The position numbers and the translations under genes are program-made. The notes beneath the pieces are model-generated. The model did no database searches and had not been told where the DNA came from. It saw only the letters and a program-made list of their open reading frames with translations. From Terribacillus halophilus (GTDB lineage Bacteria > Bacillota > Bacilli > Bacillales > Amphibacillaceae), in contig NZ_LT727828.1 in assembly GCF_900162685.1 (NCBI RefSeq), positions 2,210,453-2,274,452 on the forward strand: DNA of 64,000 nucleotides. Direction: 5' to 3'. Below, in pieces: positions 25,480 to 35,043 of this stretch; the first letter of the stretch is position 1; the number at the start of each line of letters is the position of its first letter.

Positions 25480-27246
25480 TCAGCCTCCTGATTTATTTGC
25501 AATCTCGCGAATCACTGGAAATTGGCCTTCAATTTCATATTCTATCATAAAGGAATCTGGTCGCATTGAATTATTAGAATAGATCGGTTCTATACTAACA
25601 GAGACTTTCTTGGGCGGTACCTCTTTCAATGCATTGGCCCATTCAGTCTCCATTTCGTACCAAACTCCACCCCTCCTATTAATTTGACTATTTTGTGGTA
25701 CAAGATTATCAATATCAGGAGGACCATTAAATTGTGCCCCTATTAAATGTCCGCCATCATCATCTAGTAATCTGTCTTTTCCCCCTACATTTGCTTGAGC
25801 GTATTTATTTCTATTAGCCTTTTTCAATACAAGTTCGGGAGCATCTACATTTACAATACGTCCAAGTTCATCGGTATTATATTTGTAGTTATCATTGGTT
25901 ACGTACTTAGTATTTGGGAGTAGTTGTTTCTTACCATTTTCACCTTTTATAATGTGCTTTCCAAAATCAATTTCTTTAACTTTGTTAACTTTATTACCAT
26001 TATCCGTACCCTTAGAAGCAGCCCCAAGTCTATCTACTACCTTCGTAGTCCCTGCTTCTAGTTTATTAAAATTACCGGGAGATGCAAACATTATGCCATT
26101 ACCTGTTGCTAAGTTTGCTTGCGGGAACATATGGAGAACTTTTGTGATCCCCGCATCTCCCTTTTGTGCGACTTTGATTGCTTCTTCGCCGAGTTTGTTT
26201 TTTAGAACACTTGTGGAGTTCTTCACCGAATGGCTGGCGTTTCTTAATCTGGATGATGTTTGCTGTCCTGCTTTTTCTACTAGTTGTTTCACTTTAGATG
26301 TTTGATGAGCGGTATCACTTGCTAGTGAGGTGCTAAGTTTTGTTTTATTTAGTGCACTTCCTAAGTCGACTACTTTATTAGTGGTGCGCGCTGTACCTGT
26401 GAAGGTTGTTGCGGCTTTTCCTACCGGCAATATATCGACTGGTGCCGCTATGCCGCGTAACCAGCGCTCCGACGTATCCAGCTCACGCCCAGATGCCCAG
26501 TCCTTCCCGGATATAGCGCTGCCCATTTCTGCTCCTGCATAAGCTGCTCCTAATACGAAACCTGCCGGCGGGCATACAACTGTAACGGTAACGGTGACGA
26601 CGAGGGCGGCTATGTTAATCCAAAGTTCCTTGGTGAATTGATCGTCCTCTATAGACTCATATTCAAAAGCCCGTGTGTTAACCGCAGCAGTTCGGTAGTC
26701 TTCTTCGCTGATATCTTCGTCGGGGTTTTCAGCTTTATATTCTGCAAAAGAAGTTTTAATCTGATCGGCGTAATAATTATCCCCGCTGAGGATATCGTCT
26801 ATGTTGATTTCCTTTTTCTCTGTCTCATATTCCGAATAGGCCCCGTACCCATAGGGCATGCTTGTTACTTCAACTGCGCCGATGTGGTTTTTTGTTGTAT
26901 AGTTGGATATAGATGCATCTCGGACTGTATGGACAAATTTATCGATGTCTTCATAGAAGGGCTGATCAATGGTATCTTCTACAATATTGCCTACCTTTGC
27001 AGTGAATTTTTCCAAGACCTTATAATCTTTATACAGCTGCTGGTACTTATTTTCATCACTTTTGTAAGAGAAGGAAACAACGCCATCTGGGTCATTCCTT
27101 CTCACTGCGTCACTGGCATCCTCTAGGTTTTTGGTGACATCCTTCATTGTATCAATGCCGCCTTTTCCCCAGCTGCCTAATTCAATAAAATCACGGATAC
27201 CTTCCCTGGTGTTTTCCCATTGCTTGCTCCGATAATGTACATCCAA
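25480..27246 (-). CDS. Type VII-secreted polymorphic nuclease toxin (YeeF-like C-terminus)
   Basis: The 588-aa effector has three parts. Residues 1-190 form a helical, charged head with no clear LXG motif. Residues about 191-420 are the pre-toxin PT-TG-like domain with the hydrophobic stretch IAALVVTVTVTVVCPPAG. Residues about 425-588 form a DNA/RNA non-specific endonuclease (Endonuclea_NS_2-like) with DDGGHLIGAQFNGPPDIDN, LVPQNSQINRRGGVWYEME. The TTG start has CTGGAGG 8 bases upstream. It follows a WXG-like helper gene by 3 bases and precedes its immunity gene by 5. Expected target is DNA or RNA of rival cells. Confidence 0.87.
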   Translation of the reverse strand: MDVHYRSKQWENTREGIRDFIELGSWGKGGIDTMKDVTKNLEDASDAVRRNDPDGVVSFSYKSDENKYQQLYKDYKVLEKFTAKVGNIVEDTIDQPFYEDIDKFVHTVRDASISNYTTKNHIGAVEVTSMPYGYGAYSEYETEKKEINIDDILSGDNYYADQIKTSFAEYKAENPDEDISEEDYRTAAVNTRAFEYESIEDDQFTKELWINIAALVVTVTVTVVCPPAGFVLGAAYAGAEMGSAISGKDWASGRELDTSERWLRGIAAPVDILPVGKAATTFTGTARTTNKVVDLGSALNKTKLSTSLASDTAHQTSKVKQLVEKAGQQTSSRLRNASHSVKNSTSVLKNKLGEEAIKVAQKGDAGITKVLHMFPQANLATGNGIMFASPGNFNKLEAGTTKVVDRLGAASKGTDNGNKVNKVKEIDFGKHIIKGENGKKQLLPNTKYVTNDNYKYNTDELGRIVNVDAPELVLKKANRNKYAQANVGGKDRLLDDDGGHLIGAQFNGPPDIDNLVPQNSQINRRGGVWYEMETEWANALKEVPPKKVSVSIEPIYSNNSMRPDSFMIEYEIEGQFPVIREIANKSGG

Positions 27247-27249
27247 TCG

Positions 27250-27573
27250 CTATACCTCCAGTTCATCGATAATTTTTGCGGCGATGGCTTGATCGGTTTC
27301 TATCATCTTTTCCAGTGTGTGAACGACCAATGTTGAGATACGCGCGTAATGGTCTTGCAGTTCCATGAATTTATCGTTCGCATCTGGATAAGCTTCTATC
27401 GCCTCCATGGCTTTACCTGATTTGTAGAAATTAGAATCCTTAATTTTGTTGATTGCTGGAAGAGCGTTGGATTCTAAATCGTTCATAATAGCGAGCAGCG
27501 CTTTATATATACTCGTGATTTCCGTTGGATCAATCGTAATACTAGCAGTTGAACTACCTTGCGATGCGTGCAA
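27250..27573 (-). CDS. WXG100-like helper of the toxin
   Basis: This 107-aa, almost all-helical protein (ITIDPTEITSIYKALLAI, LPAINKIKDSNFYKSG, FMELQDHYARISTLVVHTL, DQAIAAKIIDELEV) resembles the small helical partners that bind LXG-type toxin heads for export. A strict W-x-G is lacking; the turn region reads NFYKSGKA. The TTG start directly follows the preceding stop and has AGGAGG 8 bases upstream. Its position one gene before the toxin supports a targeting or chaperone role (inference). Confidence 0.7.
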   Translation of the reverse strand: MHASQGSSTASITIDPTEITSIYKALLAIMNDLESNALPAINKIKDSNFYKSGKAMEAIEAYPDANDKFMELQDHYARISTLVVHTLEKMIETDQAIAAKIIDELEV

Positions 27574-28278
27574 TTACCTTACCTCCTTCTGGCGATATGG
27601 AAAGTCCAAAGCATCAAATAAAAGTTTTAAAAACCAATGTTGACTTGCTTGGTAATATTGCTTTTTATACGTATCAATCATAACCAGCTTTTCAGCTTTC
27701 GTGAGGGCGATCCATTGCTGATAGTAATTTGGGTTGCTAGCAGATTGCGGTTTAACGCGCGGATGGAATAGCTCTATATTGACCATATCCTCGCTCGCTT
27801 CCAGCTGGTTAATTTCTTCCTTATCTACTTCTGTAAGTTCACGCCTTAAGAAATTTAGCTCTCCCTCCAGTGGCTCACGGTTTATGAGTGGAACTTTCTC
27901 TCCTAGCAACTTAAGCACAAGCGCTTTTGCCATAACATAAAGTCTGTAAGATCCTGCTTCCGTCTCCGCCAGAATAATCACTTCATCCGCCTCTTTCTCA
28001 CGAAAAGCGAACATCAAATTATTAATCCGGACATATTTTTGGCTAAAAAAGTATTCATACAGTGATTGAATAATGACGATGCCATCTTTTGTCATTTTAC
28101 CCTCAGAAGTGAAAATGCCTTTCTTTATAAGGCGTTCATGCGCTTCTCGCCAAGGTTCTTCTCCTTGAAGCTGATAAGCTTTCTTGTCAGGTAGTCCGAA
28201 TAAAGCTTCTGCATCAAAAGCTGAAGCAAGCAAATACAATTCGGTAACATGAAAACTATCTGTTTCTTGCTGGCTCAT
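27574..28278 (-). CDS. DUF5081-like type VII-associated protein
   Basis: This 234-aa soluble protein (VTELYLLASAFDAEALFGLP, KGIFTSEGKMTKDGIVIIQSL, VMAKALVLKLLGEKV) resembles the DUF5081 proteins encoded beside DUF5082 and DUF5344 genes in Bacillaceae toxin loci. It looks like an EspG-type accessory by size and mixed alpha/beta pattern, but that is inference. ATGA overlap with the upstream DUF5344-like gene. Confidence 0.6.
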   Translation of the reverse strand: MSQQETDSFHVTELYLLASAFDAEALFGLPDKKAYQLQGEEPWREAHERLIKKGIFTSEGKMTKDGIVIIQSLYEYFFSQKYVRINNLMFAFREKEADEVIILAETEAGSYRLYVMAKALVLKLLGEKVPLINREPLEGELNFLRRELTEVDKEEINQLEASEDMVNIELFHPRVKPQSASNPNYYQQWIALTKAEKLVMIDTYKKQYYQASQHWFLKLLFDALDFPYRQKEVR

Positions 28279-28577
28279 AGATTCTTCACTTCCCTAACTG
28301 TACTGTGGCTAGAAAAGTCAGCTTTATAGTCTTCCAAGTTATCCAGTGCTGTTTTCTGCAGATTGGCTGCATCTTTCAGATCACCATGATATTGAATCAG
28401 CAATTCTAAATAAGCTAGAAAACTATCACGAGATTTGCCTTTCCAATTCGACCCTTGTACTTGGGCTAGCAGGCTCTCACTTTGTGTATACGTGTTGTTC
28501 AAGGATTCTTTGAGCTTAGCTGCGGCTTCTTTAGCATTATTCAATTCCTCTTGATCAATCACAACATCTTCAGCCAT
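28275..28577 (-). CDS. DUF5344/YwqI-like WXG-type protein
   Basis: The 100-aa helical hairpin-type protein carries a W-x-G in SNWKGKSRDSF between two helices (AKEAAAKLKESLNNTYTQSE and LAYLELLIQYHGDLK). B. subtilis YwqI, between YwqH and the toxin YwqJ, has this layout. It is probably exported with, or needed for, the toxin. AAAGGAGG is 8 bases before the ATG. Confidence 0.75.
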   Translation of the reverse strand: MAEDVVIDQEELNNAKEAAAKLKESLNNTYTQSESLLAQVQGSNWKGKSRDSFLAYLELLIQYHGDLKDAANLQKTALDNLEDYKADFSSHSTVREVKNL

Positions 28578-28580
28578 TCG

Positions 28581-28919
28581 TTAATCCTCCTTTGCCTCTT
28601 CGATCGCTTTACGCTTGTAATACAAATACCGGTCATATGCCTGATTGCTTGCTGTAACAAGACTGCTTCGATAGTCCATTTCTTCGTCCATATAATTGGA
28701 GAATTGCTTATCTAAACGTTCTTGCGCAGGAAGGAAATCATTGCTAGGCATCGAATCACTTGCTACACAAGGCATGCTGTTTTTGTAAGAAGAAAAGGCA
28801 GATTCCGCTTCCTTAATCAGATTGTCGTGTTCTCTCCTCAAGTCTTCTAACTTATTGTAAAGATCATGATACTCGTCTCTTTTCCTCTCATTTTCTGTAC
28901 CAATAAGCCAATCCCACAT
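28581..28919 (-). CDS. DUF5082/YwqH-like coiled-coil protein
   Basis: This 112-aa charged helical protein (MWDWLIGTENERKRDEYHD, LEDLRREHDNLIKEAESAF, then DRYLYYKRKAIEEAKED) fits the DUF5082 family that precedes DUF5344 in LXG-type loci. The ATG at 28919 is chosen because GGAGGG lies 8 bases upstream; a further ATG at 28943 has no ribosome site. It starts the effector module, 33 bases after essC. Confidence 0.72.
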   Translation of the reverse strand: MWDWLIGTENERKRDEYHDLYNKLEDLRREHDNLIKEAESAFSSYKNSMPCVASDSMPSNDFLPAQERLDKQFSNYMDEEMDYRSSLVTASNQAYDRYLYYKRKAIEEAKED

Positions 28920-28952
28920 TTGGCATCCCCTCCCCTCTTCCATTCAGAGATT

Positions 28953-31900
28953 CTAGTTCGGTATTTTCACCTTCACATGCTGATGATCCATTGCTACATA
29001 GCATTCATATGCTTCTGGATATTGCTCCTGGCGAATGTACGGCTGCTTGAAAATATCCTGATCACCCAGGCGCATCCCGACGAGTCCAAAGATAGCTTGG
29101 CTTCTAAGGTACTTGGGAATTTGTTCGTAGCTGATGCCAAGATAGGTATAATCGCTGCAGATAATGAAGTGTATACCTGCTTTTGAACCGCGTTCCATCA
29201 TATAAGTAACTTCATCCAATGTCAGCCCGGAGCGTTCGATAAAGTCCTGTAAGTCTGCAATTTGGATAAGCCATTTTGAATTGGTATTATTACTTGCATT
29301 TCGCTGTTTGATTTCACTTATAACTTCATTCTTAATTGCTGCAATGCCAACATCTTCGGATACGTAGTTATGCATACTGCTCCCGATGTCGGAGAAATCT
29401 TGATCAGCAGTATCAATCAGCATCGTTTGGTATGTTTCTTTCAGCAGCGTGACGTTTTTCGCCACTGACAGAATCATACGATCCAGTCCATCTTTGCGGT
29501 CACTGACGACCGTTAAGTTGCCGTGTTGTGCGGGGTTAAATGCAACCGGCAAAACTTCCTCGAAATCTAAGCCAAGTGGTATTTTTTTCTCTTCAACCAT
29601 TCGTTTTGTTCTGCGTTGTTCTTTGAATTGCTGGAAGTCCACGACTCCTTCCGGCATCATTGGAATTGGATCTGGATAGTCGCCATCCCATACGTCGTTC
29701 ATCTCTTTTGCTAACCCTTGGATGTTGTCGAGTATTTGCAATGGTTCTTCGCCGTAAGCTGGAAGCATGGTCTGGAACAGAGCGGGATCTTCCAGTTTAA
29801 TAAGTCCTCGGCCAGCAATTTCTTCAATTTCAATTTCAGTTCTTCCAACAATTGAACGCGCTTCATTACCTTCAATTAAATACAGTGCGATTTGTGTCTT
29901 GATATTGGACAATAGCGGCATACGCATGGCACTCTGACGACCTGCACTGATAATAAGGTGAATACCGATGCTGGCGCCTTCTCGGGCGACTTGCGTAATC
30001 ACTTTTTCGAAATCATCACCAAAATCACTGTCTTTAACCGATTCATAGTTATCAATTACAAGACAAATGTTTGGGACGGTCTCCCCGCTTGCTCTTTCAA
30101 ACAATCCTATATTCGCTACCCCGTATTGACTCAGCTTCTGTTTGCGCTGCTTCATCACGCCCGTCAGCATCCGAACGAGCTTTCCGACTTTCTCTGTCTG
30201 ATCGACGAGGAATGTATCGGCCACATGCGGCAGGTTTTTCAATGGCAGCAAACCATTTGTACCAAAGTCGAGCAAATAAACATGCAAATGCTCTGGATTA
30301 TGCTGCTTCACTAAATCCATCACGACGGTTTGCAAGAAGGTCGACTTCCCGTAACCTGGACTAGAGAATACTGCTATGTGCCCGTCTTTGGAAAGATTCA
30401 ATGTCAGCGGTGCTTGCTGCTGCAATTCCGGCTGATCAAGCAGTCCGATCATTGGCTGCAATGGCTTCTTCGACTCTTTCCATGCATCTTGGAATACAAG
30501 AGGATGGAGTTCCGGTCCGAATAGCTTCTCTGAAAGCGGCGGCAGCCAAGGACGCGCCAATGGTTCCATTTTCTGCTTTTCCGTGTAATCTGCAATATGA
30601 TCAATAACCGCATCTAGTTCAGACGGTATTTTGGCAACAGTTTCTTTCTGTTCCAGGCCACTAAGATCTTCGGTCAAAATATCGTACTGCCCTAAATCAT
30701 TGATGGCATAAATCGTTAAATCAACATGATCTTCATCATTCTTATCCGGCACGTAATCCGCTCCGCTCCAAGCACTTTGGAAAAGTTCGTAGATTTCGTT
30801 ATTACCGACTTGTAAATAAGCACGCCCAGGAAGGGTAATTTCGGCTGCATCAGGTGTTTTTAAAATTTCGTTTGAATCTCCAGCATTTTGTACTTTCAAT
30901 GCTAATTTGAATTTCGAGTTCGACCAGATTTGATCATCGACAACACCGGTTGGCTTCTGAGTAGCCAATATCAAATGGATGCCTAAGGAACGTCCGATCC
31001 GAGCAGTGGAGACAAGCTCCTTCATAAAGTCAGGCTGTTCGGATTTCAACTCGGCAAACTCATCCGATATAAGGAATAAATGCGGCATTGGCTCATCCGC
31101 TTCTCCTTGCTTGAAGAGCTTTTGATATTGATTAATATGATTTACTTCATATTTTCCAAACAGTCGCTGTCTCTTTTGCAGCTCCGCTTTAATAGAAGCT
31201 AAAGCTCGCATGGACTGCGCTTTGTCCAAGTTGGTAATGGTACCCATCAGGTGCGGCAGCTTGTTGAACAGATTGGCCATGCCTCCGCCTTTATAGTCAA
31301 TTAGCAGGAACGCGACTTCATAAGGGTGAAAATTGACAGCAAGCGATAGAATGTAAGACTGGATGATTTCCGACTTACCAGAACCTGTTGTACCGGCTAC
31401 TAAACCATGCGGTCCGTGGGCTTTCTCATGGAGGTTAAGCTGAACAATATCTTCTTTACCGCGAAGCACTAATGGAACCGCCAATGTCTTGTAGGTTTCG
31501 TTACGCTGCCATCGGTTCTGAATCGCGAGTTCTTCTACTTTTTCTACACCATACATTTCTAAGAAAGTCACTTGCTCGGGTATCGAGTTTTTTAGGTTTT
31601 GTAGGTGGTTGAGTGGTGCCAGCGCTCGTGAAACAGCTTCTTTATTGAAATTCTTCGGAAAATGATCTGGACGGAATGCCTTATTAACGAGTTCGCCTTC
31701 CTCTAGCACAATCTTACCGTCACTGCTGTCGCGAATATCAATTACGGTTTTCACATGCTCCGGCAACGCTCGCAATACGTCTTGAACGAATACAAGCGAA
31801 ACGCCATATTCACTTGGGTCCTCATTAAAGAATTCCATAATTGTATGATCAAGAACGAGCTTTTCATCCGTAAGCAATACAACATAATGCGGTGAGAAAT

Positions 31901-33392
31901 ATATCTTCTCATTCGAATTTTTCTTCTCATCGACCTGCTGCTTCCGTTCCTTCAGCACTTGGTACATGCTGTGCAGAACTTGGTCACGTGAGCGTTCATG
32001 ATAAACAAATCCGCGCACATTGATGTCACGTACACTTGCATGCGGGAGCCAGCGCATCCATTCCCAATCTTTCTTTTCTTCTTCCGGAAAGACAGTAACA
32101 AACTGCAAATCATGATAGCTGTGGAAAAGCGACAGCTGCATGACAAGCAACTGCAATTGTTCTAATACTAATTTTCGCGGTCCAATGTATCCGACTGGTC
32201 CTTTTCTCAAGGAAGTAATCACAGGAACGTCCCTTAGCTCATCAAATTGGCCCAGCAAATGTCTGGCTTCATCTACCAGTTCATCTTTATCTTGTGTGAA
32301 TTCTTCTTCGTTAAAAGAAATCTCAAAGCTTGCATCCACGCTTCCTAAGCCTGTCCGGAAGTTTAAGAAATCGTGATGATACATAGTTTTTTCATAGATA
32401 CGTGCTTCTGTAGCAGCAGCCATCTCTGAGATTCCTTCCACATCCGGATAGTGGTATTGCAGTGCATGCCGCTGTTCTTCACTGGCGGAATACAATTCCT
32501 TCGTCTTCCGCTGCAAATATTCCTTATATGTTTTTTCGCGATGCTTCATGTTCGCTTTATATTCTTTCACACTCTTTACATAAGAGGTAATTGAGAAAAT
32601 AATCGTAACTGTCGTAACAGCAACCATAACGATAATGAAAATACCTCGCGGCTGTATTAGTGAAATAATTACCAAGGCCGCAATCATAACTAGCGGAGGT
32701 ATGATAGTTCTCGCTAACTGTTCACTTGGCTTGCTTGGCTTATTGGCAGGTTTAGCAATGGTCCTTTTTTCATCTGGCTCTCGGTAGATAATCCTTGGCG
32801 AACGATGATAATCTGGATATTCGCCACTATAAGGTTTTTCTTGCCCAATCAATTCTAATAATGACGTATCTATCGCTTTATTTGCTTGTAATTCAATCGT
32901 GTCCATACTTACTTTTAACAGTACACCGTCAGCGAATAGGATATCTCCTTCTTCTACCAACACCTCTTGATTACTCGATACAAGCTGATAATTGTGGTAG
33001 ACAGCCCCACTTTGAATATCCAATTCAAAAACAGGTAACGATTCTCTTCTCATCAGAACAAAGTCTGCTTTCCAATTCTTTTTGCTGATTGCATTATAAG
33101 AAGCTGCACCAAAGGTGAGACTAGACTGGCCAGCAATATCGTACATAACAGACGTATGCTCGTCTATTACATATAAGGACAGTTCTCCTAGTCGCTTAAC
33201 AGACTCGATTTCTTCTTTGCCATCACGTAAGTTGTGTCCATCCCATTCCAATACCAATTCATCTGTGAACGCAGCTATTGTTACCTGATTCTTACGGCTG
33301 TTTCCAATGGTTATCGTTTGGCCGGAATCTGCCGGTAAATGGCATTTATGCAATTTATCTTGATATGCAGCTAGCAGTATTTTATGTGCCAT
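28953..33392 (-). CDS. essC: Type VII secretion motor ATPase EssC (YukB/YukA-like)
   Basis: EssC is the FtsK/SpoIIIE-type motor and substrate receptor of the Firmicutes type VII system. The 1479-aa chain has two N-terminal FHA-like domains, two membrane helices (about residues 225-265), then three ATPase domains. Domain 1 has Walker A GTTGSGKSE (near 666) and Walker B LFLISDEFAEL. Domain 2 has Walker A SSPGYGKSTF (near 1010) and LVIDNYESV. The third domain has a degenerate P-loop (VVSDRKDGLDRM). The ATG at 33392 is chosen for the purine-rich site just upstream. Confidence 0.96.
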   Translation of the reverse strand: MAHKILLAAYQDKLHKCHLPADSGQTITIGNSRKNQVTIAAFTDELVLEWDGHNLRDGKEEIESVKRLGELSLYVIDEHTSVMYDIAGQSSLTFGAASYNAISKKNWKADFVLMRRESLPVFELDIQSGAVYHNYQLVSSNQEVLVEEGDILFADGVLLKVSMDTIELQANKAIDTSLLELIGQEKPYSGEYPDYHRSPRIIYREPDEKRTIAKPANKPSKPSEQLARTIIPPLVMIAALVIISLIQPRGIFIIVMVAVTTVTIIFSITSYVKSVKEYKANMKHREKTYKEYLQRKTKELYSASEEQRHALQYHYPDVEGISEMAAATEARIYEKTMYHHDFLNFRTGLGSVDASFEISFNEEEFTQDKDELVDEARHLLGQFDELRDVPVITSLRKGPVGYIGPRKLVLEQLQLLVMQLSLFHSYHDLQFVTVFPEEEKKDWEWMRWLPHASVRDINVRGFVYHERSRDQVLHSMYQVLKERKQQVDEKKNSNEKIYFSPHYVVLLTDEKLVLDHTIMEFFNEDPSEYGVSLVFVQDVLRALPEHVKTVIDIRDSSDGKIVLEEGELVNKAFRPDHFPKNFNKEAVSRALAPLNHLQNLKNSIPEQVTFLEMYGVEKVEELAIQNRWQRNETYKTLAVPLVLRGKEDIVQLNLHEKAHGPHGLVAGTTGSGKSEIIQSYILSLAVNFHPYEVAFLLIDYKGGGMANLFNKLPHLMGTITNLDKAQSMRALASIKAELQKRQRLFGKYEVNHINQYQKLFKQGEADEPMPHLFLISDEFAELKSEQPDFMKELVSTARIGRSLGIHLILATQKPTGVVDDQIWSNSKFKLALKVQNAGDSNEILKTPDAAEITLPGRAYLQVGNNEIYELFQSAWSGADYVPDKNDEDHVDLTIYAINDLGQYDILTEDLSGLEQKETVAKIPSELDAVIDHIADYTEKQKMEPLARPWLPPLSEKLFGPELHPLVFQDAWKESKKPLQPMIGLLDQPELQQQAPLTLNLSKDGHIAVFSSPGYGKSTFLQTVVMDLVKQHNPEHLHVYLLDFGTNGLLPLKNLPHVADTFLVDQTEKVGKLVRMLTGVMKQRKQKLSQYGVANIGLFERASGETVPNICLVIDNYESVKDSDFGDDFEKVITQVAREGASIGIHLIISAGRQSAMRMPLLSNIKTQIALYLIEGNEARSIVGRTEIEIEEIAGRGLIKLEDPALFQTMLPAYGEEPLQILDNIQGLAKEMNDVWDGDYPDPIPMMPEGVVDFQQFKEQRRTKRMVEEKKIPLGLDFEEVLPVAFNPAQHGNLTVVSDRKDGLDRMILSVAKNVTLLKETYQTMLIDTADQDFSDIGSSMHNYVSEDVGIAAIKNEVISEIKQRNASNNTNSKWLIQIADLQDFIERSGLTLDEVTYMMERGSKAGIHFIICSDYTYLGISYEQIPKYLRSQAIFGLVGMRLGDQDIFKQPYIRQEQYPEAYECYVAMDHQHVKVKIPN

Positions 33393-33437
33393 CGTTCCTT
33401 CTTCCTCTCTATGCACGCCATCCATTGCTGATCGACA

Positions 33438-34739
33438 TTATTTCTCTTCTTGTTTTTTCTCTTCTTCTGCCTGTTTCTCTTCCTCTTTCTTCTGTTCTTC
33501 TTGAGATGCGGTTTGCTGTTCTTCGCTTGCTGATGCAGCTTCCTGCTCTGCTTCTTCTGTTCCGGTGTCTTCACCAAGAGGATCAAGATTGTATTCTTCG
33601 AGCAATTTATCTAGCTGATTTTGTAAGTCTTCTACTTGTTTATCGCGTTCTGTTCCCGAGATGTCTGGGTTGTTTTTCACTTGTTCCATTTTCTTAATTA
33701 ATCCATAGATAATCAGCTGCGGATCGTCGATAAATTTCGCTTTTTCTAAAGAAGCATCAAATTCACCCTGGCCGTTATAAATCCAATAAAGCAAATAATC
33801 TTGATCGCTTTTGAGCGTTACATTATTTAAAATAGATTTCTTTTCTTCGTCTGAGAGAGATTCGGCTTGAATGTAGGAATATGCTAAAGCATATTTCGTC
33901 TGACTTGGGAGTTTCTCAGGATCTTCTCTTTCCAAAGTAGAAATGACTTTGTTATAATCCTCTGCCAGAAACTGCTCAAATGCTTCTAGCTGCTTGTCTT
34001 GGAAAGGCTCTTTGATCAGCGCGAAGTAAACAAGCGGAACTGCTAGTAAAACACTAAGAACAATCATAACAATCGACAGCCGCTTATAAAGGCGGAAGCG
34101 TTTGGTTGGAACAAAACTCATTATTTTATCTGTCTTCTTTTGTTCTTTTTCATAGCTGTCTTGAAGGAACTTTCGAAGCGCTTCGATCGTTCCAGCTTGT
34201 TGGACACCTTTTTCGAAATCCGATTCATTTGCGTTGTCTAAGGAACCATGATAGAGCTGGTCAAATGTATACTTTTTTGAAAACATTGCAATGCTCATGC
34301 ATTTATATTGTTTTAGGAAAGTTTCTGACTGTATGTCAAATGGGGGTACAGTCTCACGCACACCGCGATGTATAATTTGCGGCATTAAATTCTCATCGAA
34401 AACTAAATTGTCTGGATGAAGAAAGAACGTGATTCGACTGGAAAGGAATCGTTCAAGCTTACCGATATTGCTGAGAATACGCAGCTTATCGTGATGACGC
34501 AGCTGTTGCGCCTCGGACCATTTTCTTCGCTGATTATGGATATTATAGGTGAATTCTAACGTATCCTCATCATCTTGTACTTCCATCGGTACAAAAAACT
34601 CAGAAGGCTGCTGCATTAAATGCAGCTGTCGAATATCTTTAACAGCTGTTTGTGATTTCGGTATAGTAATTTGAACTGTTTGGTTGTCGCGCCGCAGATT
34701 ATATATGGCGTTATCCAATTCTATCTTTTTTTCATTCAT
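33438..34739 (-). CDS. essB: Type VII secretion protein EssB (YukC)
   Basis: The 433-aa EssB has a cytoplasmic pseudokinase-like domain (about 1-215), one membrane helix (IVMIVLSVLLAVPLVYFALI, about 222-245), and an extracellular helical domain, ending in a Q/E/K-rich tail. It forms the membrane core with EssC. The tail of about 45 residues is low complexity and nearly only E, Q, K, A and S. It lies between esaB and essC on the same strand. Confidence 0.94.
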   Translation of the reverse strand: MNEKKIELDNAIYNLRRDNQTVQITIPKSQTAVKDIRQLHLMQQPSEFFVPMEVQDDEDTLEFTYNIHNQRRKWSEAQQLRHHDKLRILSNIGKLERFLSSRITFFLHPDNLVFDENLMPQIIHRGVRETVPPFDIQSETFLKQYKCMSIAMFSKKYTFDQLYHGSLDNANESDFEKGVQQAGTIEALRKFLQDSYEKEQKKTDKIMSFVPTKRFRLYKRLSIVMIVLSVLLAVPLVYFALIKEPFQDKQLEAFEQFLAEDYNKVISTLEREDPEKLPSQTKYALAYSYIQAESLSDEEKKSILNNVTLKSDQDYLLYWIYNGQGEFDASLEKAKFIDDPQLIIYGLIKKMEQVKNNPDISGTERDKQVEDLQNQLDKLLEEYNLDPLGEDTGTEEAEQEAASASEEQQTASQEEQKKEEEKQAEEEKKQEEK

Positions 34740-34778
34740 AGTGGGCTAGCTCCTTCACAATCAGCACAGATAGGCAAC

Positions 34779-35033
34779 TTATAAGACTACAAGTACGTCG
34801 CCGTCTGTTACTGGATAGTCTCTCAGATGGTCATCATCCGCTAATACAAGATTCTTCGTTAGAATCTTGATTGTGGAAATAGTGCAGCTTTGTTCAATGT
34901 GTAATGTTTCCATCACATGATGAAGCAGCTGCTTTACCGTCAATTGGGTAGGAATACGTAGGTCATAAGCAGAATTTTCTCCGCTGACACGATGAAAATC
35001 CATTGTTACGTTAACATGTTTCGTGTTAGCCAT
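34779..35033 (-). CDS. esaB: Type VII secretion ubiquitin-like protein EsaB (YukD)
   Basis: This 84-aa protein has the YukD ubiquitin-like pattern: HVNVTMDFHRVSGENSAYDL, RIPTQLTVKQLLHHVMETL and YPVTDGDVLVVL at the end. EsaB is a small cytoplasmic regulator or core part of the machine. AGGAG lies 7 bases before the ATG. Gap to essA is 10 bases. Confidence 0.93.
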   Translation of the reverse strand: MANTKHVNVTMDFHRVSGENSAYDLRIPTQLTVKQLLHHVMETLHIEQSCTISTIKILTKNLVLADDDHLRDYPVTDGDVLVVL

Positions 35034-35043
35034 CGTCTGTCTC

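Noticed and set aside
33278-33697. Plus-strand frame of 139 codons opposite the essC start and essB end
   Set aside because: It is antisense to strongly supported genes and owes its length to the E/K/Q-rich coding sequence; no ribosome site.
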